The notes under the pieces were generated by a model. The model had not been told where the DNA came from. It saw only the letters and a list, made by a program, of their open reading frames with translations, and did not search any database. Position numbers and translations under genes: made by a program. Below, piece by piece: positions 8,484 to 16,447 of a stretch of DNA of 49,115 nt (position 1 is its first letter; the number at the start of each line of letters is the position of its first letter). The DNA comes from RGIG5612 sp045546255 (GTDB taxonomy: Bacteria > Bacillota > Clostridia > Lachnospirales > Lachnospiraceae), in assembly GCA_045546255.1 (NCBI GenBank), contig JAZQCK010000002.1:1-49115 (forward strand). The letters run 5' to 3'.

Positions 8484-9242
8484 TTATTCACCTGTTGAAA
8501 CAACCATGTCTGCTATTTCATCAGCTATTTCCTGAACTGTCTGTTGGCTTGTATTTCTTGCTATCTTATCTGCTAAAGAAGGGCTGAAGTCGATAACTTC
8601 TTGTTTTGTGATTTCGTGCCAGATTGGAAGAAGTACCTGTTGTCCAGAAATTGCTTTAGTCATAATCCCATCGAGCTCATAGTTTGTCCAACCTTTTTGA
8701 ATAAATGAACGGGAAAGCACCACTATACCGAATCGGCTGTTTGCTAATCCTTGATCAATTTTTCTTCGCAAGCTATCACCAATTCTCATTTCAAATTCAT
8801 CATACCAAACCCTGATTCCTTTTTTTTGCAGTGCTTTGGCTAACGGCCTCACAACAGCATCCTTGTCTTCTGATGCATGAGAAATAAAAACATCATATTC
8901 CTTACCTTCTTCTTGAGAAGCAACAAACAGATTTGTTTCCTTTGCTAATGGTATCCTCTGTCTTGCTACAGGTAATGCCCCCGGCAAAACTTGTACACTG
9001 TGCTTTACAGTTCCTGAGTATCCGCCAAGATCAATAGTGACATACCAATGCCCTAATGAAGGAATTGTAATTCTAAATGGACTTTGTTTTACATAACCAC
9101 CATAATATTTATGCTTCCGTCCTTTTCTATAACTACTATAATTCGACGAGTCCATTAAACGTACATTGGCTGCAATAGACAATTGTACTTCTACTATCTC
9201 GCCCTTATTTCTATGGCCTAAATCATAATATGAGTATCTCAT
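8484..9242 (-). CDS. DUF1883-TIR domain protein (candidate NADase/defence effector)
   Basis: A 252-residue protein. Residues 1-90 are a DUF1883-type domain (MRYSYYDLGHRNKGEIVEVQ start; GHWYVTIDLGG). Residues 120-250 are a TIR domain: YDVFISHASEDK, the alphaA/BB region GIRVWYDEFEMRIGDSL, and WTNYELDGI carrying the Glu that acts in TIR NADases. Bacterial TIR proteins often cleave NAD or make cyclic-ADP-ribose signals in phage defence. The pairing with DUF1883 is a recurrent architecture, but its trigger is unknown to me. The start at 9242 follows GAGGTG; an ATG seven codons upstream (9263) has no better site. Lower GC than the metabolic genes and the nuclease neighbours suggest an accessory origin. 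Confidence 0.8.
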   Translation of the reverse strand: MRYSYYDLGHRNKGEIVEVQLSIAANVRLMDSSNYSSYRKGRKHKYYGGYVKQSPFRITIPSLGHWYVTIDLGGYSGTVKHSVQVLPGALPVARQRIPLAKETNLFVASQEEGKEYDVFISHASEDKDAVVRPLAKALQKKGIRVWYDEFEMRIGDSLRRKIDQGLANSRFGIVVLSRSFIQKGWTNYELDGIMTKAISGQQVLLPIWHEITKQEVIDFSPSLADKIARNTSQQTVQEIADEIADMVVSTGE

Positions 9243-9386
9243 ATACACCTCATTTCTTTCCATTTTTACTCTTTTAATCCCATGGGGTATCCACAGAACT
9301 TTATACTATGACTACCCACCGAATAGTATCTGCACCTAATACCTTGTCGATGCTTTTGTTATTTTCATTTTTCAACACAAGCTACA

Positions 9387-9419
9387 TATTAAGAGCCGTT
9401 ATAATAACGGCCCTTAATA
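9387..9419. terminator. near-perfect hairpin after the small basic protein gene
   Basis: TATTAAGAGCCGTTAT pairs with ATAACGGCCCTTAATA around one base, with a single mismatch. It lies eight bases after the stop of the small gene on the minus strand. An AT-rich tail is present but no strong T-run on either side, so terminator or mRNA-end stabiliser are both possible. Confidence 0.45.
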
Positions 9420-9426
9420 CAGAAAA

Positions 9427-9567
9427 TTATTTTTTTCTACTTGGTCTTTGCGAAAGTGCTGATCCTGCTGCTGTTTTAGAAGCTTTGCTCGTTCTCCCAT
9501 CTCTTAAGACCTTCGAAGCAGCACTTGCTGCACGCTTAGAAGTAACCTTTTTAGCGTTATTAGCCAT
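9427..9567 (-). CDS. small conserved basic protein (about 46 residues)
   Basis: A 46-residue, Lys/Ser/Ala-rich protein beginning MANNAKKVTSKRAASAAS, with the block VLRDGRTSKASKTAAGSALSQ. I recall short proteins of this pattern (repeated AxxASxxL and AGSALSQ) as conserved, unnamed proteins in many bacteria; the function is unknown. The start is set by GGAGG nine bases upstream of the ATG at 9567. An earlier in-frame ATG at 9630 would add 21 residues not of this pattern. It lies between the TIR gene and the nuclease operon, with two operator-like palindromes upstream. Confidence 0.6.
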   Translation of the reverse strand: MANNAKKVTSKRAASAASKVLRDGRTSKASKTAAGSALSQRPSRKK

Positions 9568-9650
9568 GTCTTCATCCTCCTTTCCATGGATATTAAACTC
9601 AATCAAAGAAGGCATGGGACGAACGAACAAAAGTTCACCATTGACGAAAT

Positions 9651-9706
9651 AACATTTATAATGTTAGTCTTTGTTTGTGAGCAGAAGATAACATTTATAG
9701 TGTTAT
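9651..9706. promoter_or_regulatory. tandem operator-like palindromes
   Basis: TAACATT-TAT-AATGTTA (9651-9667) is a perfect 7-bp inverted repeat; TAACATT-TAT-AGTGTTA (9690-9706) has one mismatch. The copies are 39 bases apart, about four helical turns, upstream of the small basic protein gene. Each contains a TATAAA-like hexamer on the minus strand, so a repressor binding there would block transcription. Confidence 0.5.
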
Positions 9707-9711
9707 TTTCG

Positions 9712-9747
9712 AAAAAAGGCATACGGTTCATCCCGTGTGTCTTTTTT
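9712..9747. terminator. rho-independent terminator, bidirectional
   Basis: AAAAGGCATACGG pairs with CCGTGTGTCTTTT around TTCATC, flanked by A and T runs on the two sides. Confidence 0.7.
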
Positions 9748-9838
9748 GATTTATGTATTTATTGTACTGGAATATATAAAGAAGTCAATACTTTACCCCT
9801 TCCAGTTATGCACAAAATATTGTGGATAATACGTGGAT

Positions 9839-9860
9839 AAAACACAATATATTGTGTTTT
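9839..9860. terminator. AT-rich perfect palindrome after the helicase gene
   Basis: AAAACACAATA is followed directly by its reverse complement TATTGTGTTTT and more T residues. A related palindrome CACAAAATATTGTG is at 9811-9824. They lie 20-70 bases beyond the stop of the helicase gene, fitting a weak terminator, though a paired operator is equally possible. Confidence 0.4.
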
Positions 9861-9881
9861 TTTGAAAAATTGTATTTTTTA

Positions 9882-12800
9882 TTAAACATCAATATGATAC
9901 ACCTTCGCATCCGCTGTCTCGCCGGTCATAGAACTAAACGCATCGACATACGCTTTCATCTGTTCCTGATACTTCTGATCCAGGTCATCCGAGTCGGCAT
10001 TGGTCTTATAGTCGATGATATGCCAACCGCCTTCTTTCTTATAAACAACATCCATTACGCCATTCCAAATTACTGTTTGCTTTTTATGCGGAACCTGATA
10101 ACAGAACGGAACCTCGCAGTACACTTCGTCAGCAGTAAGCAGTTCAGCAAGAAGATTCTGGGGCACCTCATTCTCTTGAGGATATCCGCCGTCGCGCATT
10201 GTCTTTCCGATATTTAACAAGAGCTTCTCGCCGTCCTCTTTTTTGTAATCATATTCGTTCAAAATCTCCTGCACGGTTTCCTTTAGATCAATTCGGTCTT
10301 TTGCTGAAACAATTGTCTCCATCAGTTTATGGACCATTGTTCCGACAAGCGCAGGATTCTCCCGGATAATACGTGTACGGGCTTGTTCATCATCTGCCGT
10401 CTCAACATCTGCGTCTTCTGAACGTCCTTTCACGTTAATCCTGCTGGGCCGAAGGATTTCATAAGTCTGCGTTTTTGAAATGCTGTCTGCGAAAATAGTA
10501 TCACCAGCAGCCTCTTCAAAAAGTGCAGTGATGGCTTCCATCTTTCTTTCACTTGGTTCTTTCGGCGTTCCTTTTGGAAGATTAAAGAAATCCCCTTCGC
10601 ATTTATCGATAAATGGCTGCCAAGGGTTCTTTGAAGCATCCTCATTTTTCGATGTCAGCGCACGTCCCACAAGCAACACTCTTCTGGCCCTCGTCGCCGC
10701 AACATATAAAAGGCGGATCCGCTCTGCATTAAGTGCCTCAACCTCCAGCTCTTCCTCAGCTTCAAACGCATGATTCTTAAGAATAGGTGCAAATCCTTTT
10801 TTAACAGAAAAGATCCAGCATTTCGGCTTTACTCCGGAATGATCCACGCGAATCGATGCGGTCGGATCATCCTGTCGCGGTGAAGCAAGAATTACAATCG
10901 GGGCCTCTAACCCCTTCACTTTATGAAGGTTTGCAATATGAACTTTATTCTCATCCCGCTGCAAAGATATCGTCCGTTCTTCTTCCGACTCATCACGGAT
11001 CAATCGACCCAGAAATTCTGCTCCGTCTTTCAGTGAAGCAATCTGACCGGAGGCTTCCGCATTTCGAAGCAGCTCTATCGCAAAGAATAATGTATCAAGA
11101 TTCTCCGATCCGCATTCAGAGAAGACCGGATAATGCTCTAATATCAAACCAAAGAGGGCAGCACTTGAAAGATTACTGATGGAATAACCTATTTCCGAGA
11201 GAAGCTCGAGCTCATCAACGCCGACTTGATAGAGTCTCTCCAAAGGATGGGCCAGCGCAGCAAAAATCTTTGCTGCCCGTACAAGTGCCGGACAATCACC
11301 AAAAACGACCTTTCCTTCTACCCTGAACGGAATATTTCTATTGGTAAATTCCTGCATGTAATCCGCAAGTTTTGTTTTCACAGGCGTTATAATCATAAAA
11401 TCCTGATACTTGATCCGACGAATCTTGGCATTCCTTTTATTCTCTTTCTCCCGGATCAAATAATCCGGGTTATCCACAAGCCGTTCGATCATATCCGCAA
11501 CCCTTGCTGGATCTTTTTCAGAATCATCTTTTGAGCGAGGCTTCGATGTGTAATAATAAACGCCCTCAAACGTTTCATCCTCTCCCGTATCCTGTTCCAA
11601 TGGGATCTTGTGGAAACGGCTTTGATTTTCTGTATCTTCCGGAAGAAGTTCCGAAAACATCGAATTAAACCAGGTGTTCATCTTATAGGTCGATCGGAAG
11701 TTACGGCTTAAATACAGAACCTCTCCAACTTTTCCAGAGAACAATCCTTTCACTTTAGAGAAAGATGCAACATCGGCACTGCGGAACCGGTAAATCGATT
11801 GCTTCGGATCTCCAACTATAAACAACGATCCTGGCTTTGGAACACATTCTTTCCATTCTCCTTTTGGTTCCTCTGCCGCAAGATAAAAGAAGATCTCTGC
11901 CTGCATCGGATTTGTGTCCTGAAACTCATCAATCAGAAAATGGCTGTGTCGTTCATAAATGTGACGAATCAACGCCCCGTCCTTTTCTGCATCTTCCTTT
12001 AGCATATCCCGTAAATACAAAAGATAATCAAAGAAGGTCAGATTGCCTTCCTTCTTGAGTTTTTCCGCAATCGGTTCCACACAAGAAGAAAGAAAATCCA
12101 GAGTCACAGACGCCTGCAGGTTTTCAATCCTTTTCGCCAGATAGTACTCGGAATCCTCATCTACCTTATAGCCTGCCAGCTTTCCTCGGGATAAATACTC
12201 CTTAAACAGATCAGAACCTACAATTCCCAGAATTGTTGGATCTGCTTCCGGAATTAACTGCAGACTTTTCAACGATTTGAACGCAGAAAGAATATCGGGT
12301 ATTTCCTCGCTCCAATCCCCAAGTAATGCCTGTCTTCTATCCTTTAAAGTCTGATAGGCACTCCTGGATCCTTCATTGCCATCATAAATCCATTCCGGAT
12401 GTGCAAGGAGGTTCCTTACAAGTTCCTTTATAGGCTCTATGAGCTCGCCAAAGGCTTCCTCCACCGTAAACGGCTGCGACTCATCCAAGATAAGATCTGC
12501 ATTCCGATTGGAAAGCAAAGTTTTTATCAGTGATAGAAAAACATCCTCTTCATGTGTCTTCCAGAATAATGGACGGAACTTTAAGCATTTCTCTTTCAGT
12601 TCTTCCCCATATGGCTCCATCCCATTCTGAATCAGGGAATACTCTCTTCGCAGAATTGCATCCATCTCATCCTCAGAGATAACCTTCGCATTCGAAGGAA
12701 CACCCGCTTCTGCTGGATGTTCGGAAAGGATCATGTTACAGAACGAATCGATCGTTCCCATAAAACAAAGATCGATATTTTTCAGGGCCCTTGCGCAGTT

Positions 12801-13052
12801 TGCATTCTCTGACGCCTTTTCAGAAAGTGCTTCCTGGAATCGTCTATAGAATTCTCCTGCCGCCGCCCTTGTAAAAGTAATGGCACAAATCTTGCTGACA
12901 TCGATCCCTGCTTCCACCATCGCAACCATACGCTGAACAAGAGAAAAGGTTTTGCCTGAACCCGCGCCGGCTTCTACAAAAAAGTTTGTATCAATATCGG
13001 AGGTGATCCGCTCTCTGGCCTTCTCATCTTCAAGGAAAAGATTATCACTCAT
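9882..13052 (-). CDS. addA: UvrD/AddA-type helicase-nuclease
   Basis: A 1056-residue superfamily 1 helicase with a C-terminal nuclease, somewhat short for AddA (about 1200). Walker A is EAGAGSGKTFSLV at residues 27-39; motif Ia is AITFTRAAAGEF; Walker B/motif II is FLIDEFQDTNPMQ; motif III is FIVGDPKQSIYRFR; motif VI is LLYVAATRARRVL. The C-terminal PD-(D/E)XK nuclease shows GVMDVVYKKEGGWHIIDYKTN. With AddB it would resect double-strand ends and load RecA, or act in defence. Its start overlaps the AddB stop by ATGA, so the pair is co-translated. The N-terminal motif reads more like RecB than the classical AddA SASAGSGKT, so it is an AddAB-family variant. Confidence 0.85.
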   Translation of the reverse strand: MSDNLFLEDEKARERITSDIDTNFFVEAGAGSGKTFSLVQRMVAMVEAGIDVSKICAITFTRAAAGEFYRRFQEALSEKASENANCARALKNIDLCFMGTIDSFCNMILSEHPAEAGVPSNAKVISEDEMDAILRREYSLIQNGMEPYGEELKEKCLKFRPLFWKTHEEDVFLSLIKTLLSNRNADLILDESQPFTVEEAFGELIEPIKELVRNLLAHPEWIYDGNEGSRSAYQTLKDRRQALLGDWSEEIPDILSAFKSLKSLQLIPEADPTILGIVGSDLFKEYLSRGKLAGYKVDEDSEYYLAKRIENLQASVTLDFLSSCVEPIAEKLKKEGNLTFFDYLLYLRDMLKEDAEKDGALIRHIYERHSHFLIDEFQDTNPMQAEIFFYLAAEEPKGEWKECVPKPGSLFIVGDPKQSIYRFRSADVASFSKVKGLFSGKVGEVLYLSRNFRSTYKMNTWFNSMFSELLPEDTENQSRFHKIPLEQDTGEDETFEGVYYYTSKPRSKDDSEKDPARVADMIERLVDNPDYLIREKENKRNAKIRRIKYQDFMIITPVKTKLADYMQEFTNRNIPFRVEGKVVFGDCPALVRAAKIFAALAHPLERLYQVGVDELELLSEIGYSISNLSSAALFGLILEHYPVFSECGSENLDTLFFAIELLRNAEASGQIASLKDGAEFLGRLIRDESEEERTISLQRDENKVHIANLHKVKGLEAPIVILASPRQDDPTASIRVDHSGVKPKCWIFSVKKGFAPILKNHAFEAEEELEVEALNAERIRLLYVAATRARRVLLVGRALTSKNEDASKNPWQPFIDKCEGDFFNLPKGTPKEPSERKMEAITALFEEAAGDTIFADSISKTQTYEILRPSRINVKGRSEDADVETADDEQARTRIIRENPALVGTMVHKLMETIVSAKDRIDLKETVQEILNEYDYKKEDGEKLLLNIGKTMRDGGYPQENEVPQNLLAELLTADEVYCEVPFCYQVPHKKQTVIWNGVMDVVYKKEGGWHIIDYKTNADSDDLDQKYQEQMKAYVDAFSSMTGETADAKVYHIDV

Positions 13053-15562
13053 GATTTCGCAGCCTCCTCTCTATCTCTTCCGCAGATGTCCACGCATTTA
13101 CAATATTCACAGTTTGCATTCTTATCACCCGGATTGCATGGATAATCAGATGTTTCCAGACAACGGCGAAAATACTGTAGTCTATCTGAAAGTGCGTTTT
13201 TCATAGATTCATCATAGCGGCAGAACACCGATTCATTCTGGCGTATATAACGATATTCACATTTCGTTATCGGGTAGCCCTCCTGCTCCGCCATGTATGC
13301 ATACAGAAGAACCTGAAGACACAAGTCCACATCATCTTCCACATGATCAATCCGTCTTTTTGTTTTATAATCCGCGACCAGGTATTCTCCGTTTTTCATT
13401 TTTTCTACACGGTCCGGATAGCCAAACAGCTTTACTCCACTAGTGTGTTCCACTGTCCACTTTTCTTCCGCACTGATAACTTCATTTCCCGGATCGCTTT
13501 CATATGCATTTTCCAACATTCTTAAATAAGTCTGCTTTTCTCTTTTCACAGCTTCCGGATGAAGCGGTGGACGGCTCTTCAGGAAATCGTCAAACTCCTT
13601 TTCCGCGCGCTCTAAAAACTTCTTTTTCGAAACATGCTTTTCTGCAAGATGTTCCATCTGTGTATGTGCCAGCGTTCCCAGCTGATTTGCATTGATCACC
13701 GTAAACGGATCATCTTCCTCCGGTTCCCGAGCCTTCAAGATCCTTGTTAAATAAAAGCGTCGCGGGCAGGAGAAAAAAGTTTCCAGCGCACTAGGTGACC
13801 AGGGCTTTTCAAGATCCGCCTCGAGGATTTCTTCTTCTGCCGGAGCAGAATCAGCCTGTCCGATAATGCCATCATTAAAGGCACGTCCAACGCCGGAAAT
13901 AGCGGAGAGTGTCTGATCAAAAAATCCAACCTGATTTAGAGATGAACGAAACGCTTCCATCGAGGTCTCCGGATGAATCGTCTGGTAGATTTCAAATAGA
14001 ACAGAGGAAGGATTGTCCTCCTTGTGTTCTGCGAGCTGATAGCCTGCATAAGACATTTGTACTTGAACGCCAAGTGCTGCAGCAATTCGAAGTAGTTCTT
14101 CCAGATCATTCTTTCGCTTGCGAATCTTGTTCACCGAAGTCGGAACCGCTTCTTCTTTTCCAAACATTAAGTAATCCGAATCCAGTAACAGATAGTTTTC
14201 TGTCGGAGATCCCGGGAAGTTCGACGCTGAAAGTCCAACGATAAAAAGATATGGGCGCAGCGAACTAGTCGCACCTTCTATTGATGCAACAAACAGTTCC
14301 CCTTCTCTGCTGATTTCCGAACATACGGTTTTCGCCAAGATATCCGGTATGATTGTTCCGATATCCTCATTTGAAAATTGTGTATAAGAATCCAGCATAT
14401 CTGTGATTACGCTGACTGCCGAACGGTCCACACGACCGGCAAACCCTTTCCGAATAACAGAATAGGTGCTGATAAGATAGCTGCAGCCCTTTGAGAATTC
14501 TTCCGCAAGATGTTCAACTTTATCTAGGACTTCTTTTTTCTCGTCATCCTCTAGGATTGCACGGTATGCATCAATCCGCTTCTGGTTTTCTTTTCCGTCA
14601 TAGCTGATCCGAAGCTGCCCTGCGACTTCGCAGATTCTCAAAATACCATCCAATCCGAGTTTTTTCCGGTCAAATGCTTCGCTTGTTAAGATCTTCTCGA
14701 GCGCATTGATTCCATGAAATCCTTTTGTATCCCAATCACTTAAAAGTTTCAGAAGTTCTGCCGGATTTGAATTAGCGATTGGAATACCCTGACCAAAAGC
14801 AACCGGGATCTGATACTCCTGTGCCTCATCATAGATCAGCTGTCCGTAAGAAGCTGTATCTGCCGCTGCGATCATGCACTGATCCAACGGGATATTATTC
14901 CGGAATATATATCCCAAAACATCTTCAATCTCATTAGATGCTCCATATGCATCCGTCATTCTAATATCAGGTATCGCCCGCTCTTCTGTTTCAAAGAGGT
15001 CTACAAGGTTGATTTCCTGATAGTTTCCACCAGACAGCACGTCCAAAAGCTTTTGATTCAAAGGACTTAGCGGATATTCCTTCAGAATTATAAACTCCGC
15101 ATTCATAGGATCAGCTTCTGATGCTGCTTTTCTGATCAATCCAATCGTGTCAATATAATCATCTTTTTCCAATGCCCTGAGGTAACGAGAATATGCCTCT
15201 TTCAATGCATGGTTTTTTTTAGTAAACTCTCCGCCGGAAAGCTTTTCTGAAACGATTTCCTCTTCGTCTTCCGGAATCAGCATCCGCATAGAAAACAACG
15301 CAGCGGCAATCTGCTCACAATCTGAGTAAGATGATGCTGCAAAGTAAGGAATTTTATTCAAAATGGAATTGTAAAGAGAAGGCTCTTCTCTGCGAGTAAG
15401 GAACGTTTCCTTCAGGGCAATTCCGGAACGCATTATCGCAATTTTCGAAAGAGCGGTCGAATTCAAAATCCGGATTCCCAGCGTATTCTTTCCAAACCTT
15501 GCCAACGTACGCAGAAGTTCTGTTCCATTACTACCTGGTGCAAAAATAATTGTTTCTTTCAT
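13049..15562 (-). CDS. addB: AddB/RexB-type nuclease subunit with Fe-S nuclease domain
   Basis: An 837-residue partner of the helicase. The N-terminal helicase-like part has a degenerate P-loop (APGSNGTELLR), as in RexB. The C-terminal nuclease has GYPDRVEKMKNGEYLVADYK with the catalytic Asp and DYK. Its Fe-S staple is complete: the Cys of FFSCPRRFY plus C-x2-C-x5-C in NCEYCKCVDIC near the C-terminus, as in Bacillus AddB. At 837 residues it is much shorter than Bacillus AddB (about 1160), so large parts of the inactive helicase are trimmed. I chose the ATG at 15562; a GTG at 15571 is possible but has no site. Confidence 0.8.
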   Translation of the reverse strand: MKETIIFAPGSNGTELLRTLARFGKNTLGIRILNSTALSKIAIMRSGIALKETFLTRREEPSLYNSILNKIPYFAASSYSDCEQIAAALFSMRMLIPEDEEEIVSEKLSGGEFTKKNHALKEAYSRYLRALEKDDYIDTIGLIRKAASEADPMNAEFIILKEYPLSPLNQKLLDVLSGGNYQEINLVDLFETEERAIPDIRMTDAYGASNEIEDVLGYIFRNNIPLDQCMIAAADTASYGQLIYDEAQEYQIPVAFGQGIPIANSNPAELLKLLSDWDTKGFHGINALEKILTSEAFDRKKLGLDGILRICEVAGQLRISYDGKENQKRIDAYRAILEDDEKKEVLDKVEHLAEEFSKGCSYLISTYSVIRKGFAGRVDRSAVSVITDMLDSYTQFSNEDIGTIIPDILAKTVCSEISREGELFVASIEGATSSLRPYLFIVGLSASNFPGSPTENYLLLDSDYLMFGKEEAVPTSVNKIRKRKNDLEELLRIAAALGVQVQMSYAGYQLAEHKEDNPSSVLFEIYQTIHPETSMEAFRSSLNQVGFFDQTLSAISGVGRAFNDGIIGQADSAPAEEEILEADLEKPWSPSALETFFSCPRRFYLTRILKAREPEEDDPFTVINANQLGTLAHTQMEHLAEKHVSKKKFLERAEKEFDDFLKSRPPLHPEAVKREKQTYLRMLENAYESDPGNEVISAEEKWTVEHTSGVKLFGYPDRVEKMKNGEYLVADYKTKRRIDHVEDDVDLCLQVLLYAYMAEQEGYPITKCEYRYIRQNESVFCRYDESMKNALSDRLQYFRRCLETSDYPCNPGDKNANCEYCKCVDICGRDREEAAKS

Positions 15563-15583
15563 CGTCTTCACTTCTTTATCTTT

Positions 15584-15985
15584 TTATTTCGTTACAATTG
15601 GTTCCCAGTATTTTTCATAAAAGGATGCCCATCTTTTTTCTGCCAGTTCATCACTTTCATCTTCTGTAACGCACCATTCCTCGTCCGGGATAATGTCAAC
15701 TTGACCGTAATAGTCCCATATAAACCGCTGTCCTTTAACGCGAACTGGCTTAATCATCCGAGGATTTTCCAAGACCCATCCATAATCCTTTTCGCCATAT
15801 TTAATTACATCGACAATCTCCACAATGCATAAAGCATAGCCGGCAACGTATCCCGGATCCGGTTTATTGGAGGAATGAATAACGATATCCCCACGGTAAT
15901 CTGTAGGCCAAGTTCGATATTCAATTGTCTTCAATCCCTTTGCGATATCAGCGGCGGGTTCTGGGTAAACGGATAATGCTTTCAT
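15584..15985 (-). CDS. ASCH domain protein
   Basis: A 133-residue protein with the ASCH fold pattern: SVYPEPAADIAKGLKTIEYRTW at the N-terminus (Lys and Glu in a GxKTxExR motif), YRGDIVIHSS, and ALCIVEIVDV. ASCH domains resemble PUA domains, bind RNA or modified nucleotides, and some hydrolyse N4-acetylcytidine. The gene is 21 bases upstream of the nuclease subunit on the same strand, so it probably leads the AddB-AddA operon. A role in RNA or nucleic-acid recognition is inferred only from the family. Confidence 0.75.
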   Translation of the reverse strand: MKALSVYPEPAADIAKGLKTIEYRTWPTDYRGDIVIHSSNKPDPGYVAGYALCIVEIVDVIKYGEKDYGWVLENPRMIKPVRVKGQRFIWDYYGQVDIIPDEEWCVTEDESDELAEKRWASFYEKYWEPIVTK

Positions 15986-16041
15986 TTTGTTTTCCTCCTC
16001 TAAACCCCATTCACGTGTTTTCCAATCCCATACTAAAACAT

Positions 16042-16067
16042 AACGTGTCCTAAAAATCGGACACGTT
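16042..16067. promoter_or_regulatory. perfect 9-bp inverted repeat upstream of the ASCH-AddBA operon
   Basis: AACGTGTCC, eight bases, GGACACGTT, 57 bases upstream of the ASCH start codon on the minus strand. It could be an operator, or a terminator of the decayed HNH gene; no long T-run follows. Confidence 0.4.
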
Positions 16068-16086
16068 AAAACAAATCAGTTACAAA

Positions 16087-16269
16087 TCAATTTTCCATTT
16101 TCTCCCATAACAGAGCAATACCTGATTTTTCAAGATGTTTCCTCAGCTCATCAACTTCTATTCCTCCACCGGCATGTAAAATCATATGGCAATTGGGACA
16201 TACCGGTATTAAGTCCTTTATACAGTTATTATAAAATCCCCTTATATTACCTCTCGATTTCAAAATTAA
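16087..16269 (-). pseudogene. HNH endonuclease remnant (C-terminal part)
   Basis: Reading the minus strand from 16269 gives about 60 residues ending at a TGA (16087-16089). They contain FYNNCIKDLIPVCPNCHMIL followed by HAGGG. This is the last zinc-ribbon and HNH segment of McrA-like nucleases (DLIPVCPNCHxxLH). The frame is closed upstream by a TAA and no start codon or N-terminal half is visible, so it is a truncated gene. Its presence beside AddAB, ASCH and TIR genes supports a history of restriction or defence gene turnover here. Confidence 0.7.
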
Positions 16270-16418
16270 TTAGGAATATGCAATCAACGGCTTAATTCTA
16301 TCATATACACATCATAAATTCATCATTTATCCATCTCTTTTCCATCTTTATTCACCTAAAGCAAGTTTCACTCGCGTGTCCGAATTTTCTCAAAAATTTT
16401 TACCACACGAGTCAACAT

Positions 16419-16435
16419 GTTGGGGAGCCTCCCCA
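16419..16435. terminator. short GC hairpin after the DUF4143 ATPase
   Basis: TTGGGG-AGCCT-CCCCAA lies 13 bases after the stop of the ATPase gene on the minus strand. No T-run follows, so termination is uncertain. Confidence 0.35.
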
Positions 16436-16447
16436 ATCCCGGCATGT

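Larger units (their letters stand above)
9568..9881. other. 314-base intergenic region with operators and terminators
   Basis: Between the small basic gene and the helicase stop lie two copies of a palindrome (9651-9667, 9690-9706), one strong hairpin terminator (9712-9747), and two AT-rich palindromes (9811-9824, 9839-9860). I see no further gene. Confidence 0.6.
15986..16447. other. intergenic region of 460 bases with an HNH relic and hairpins
   Basis: The stretch holds a perfect hairpin (AACGTGTCC and GGACACGTT, 16042-16067), the HNH nuclease remnant, an AT-rich segment near 16270-16370, an imperfect repeat CTCGCGTGT/ACACGAG (16371-16410) and a hairpin TTGGGG/CCCCAA (16419-16435). No other gene is visible. 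Confidence 0.6.
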
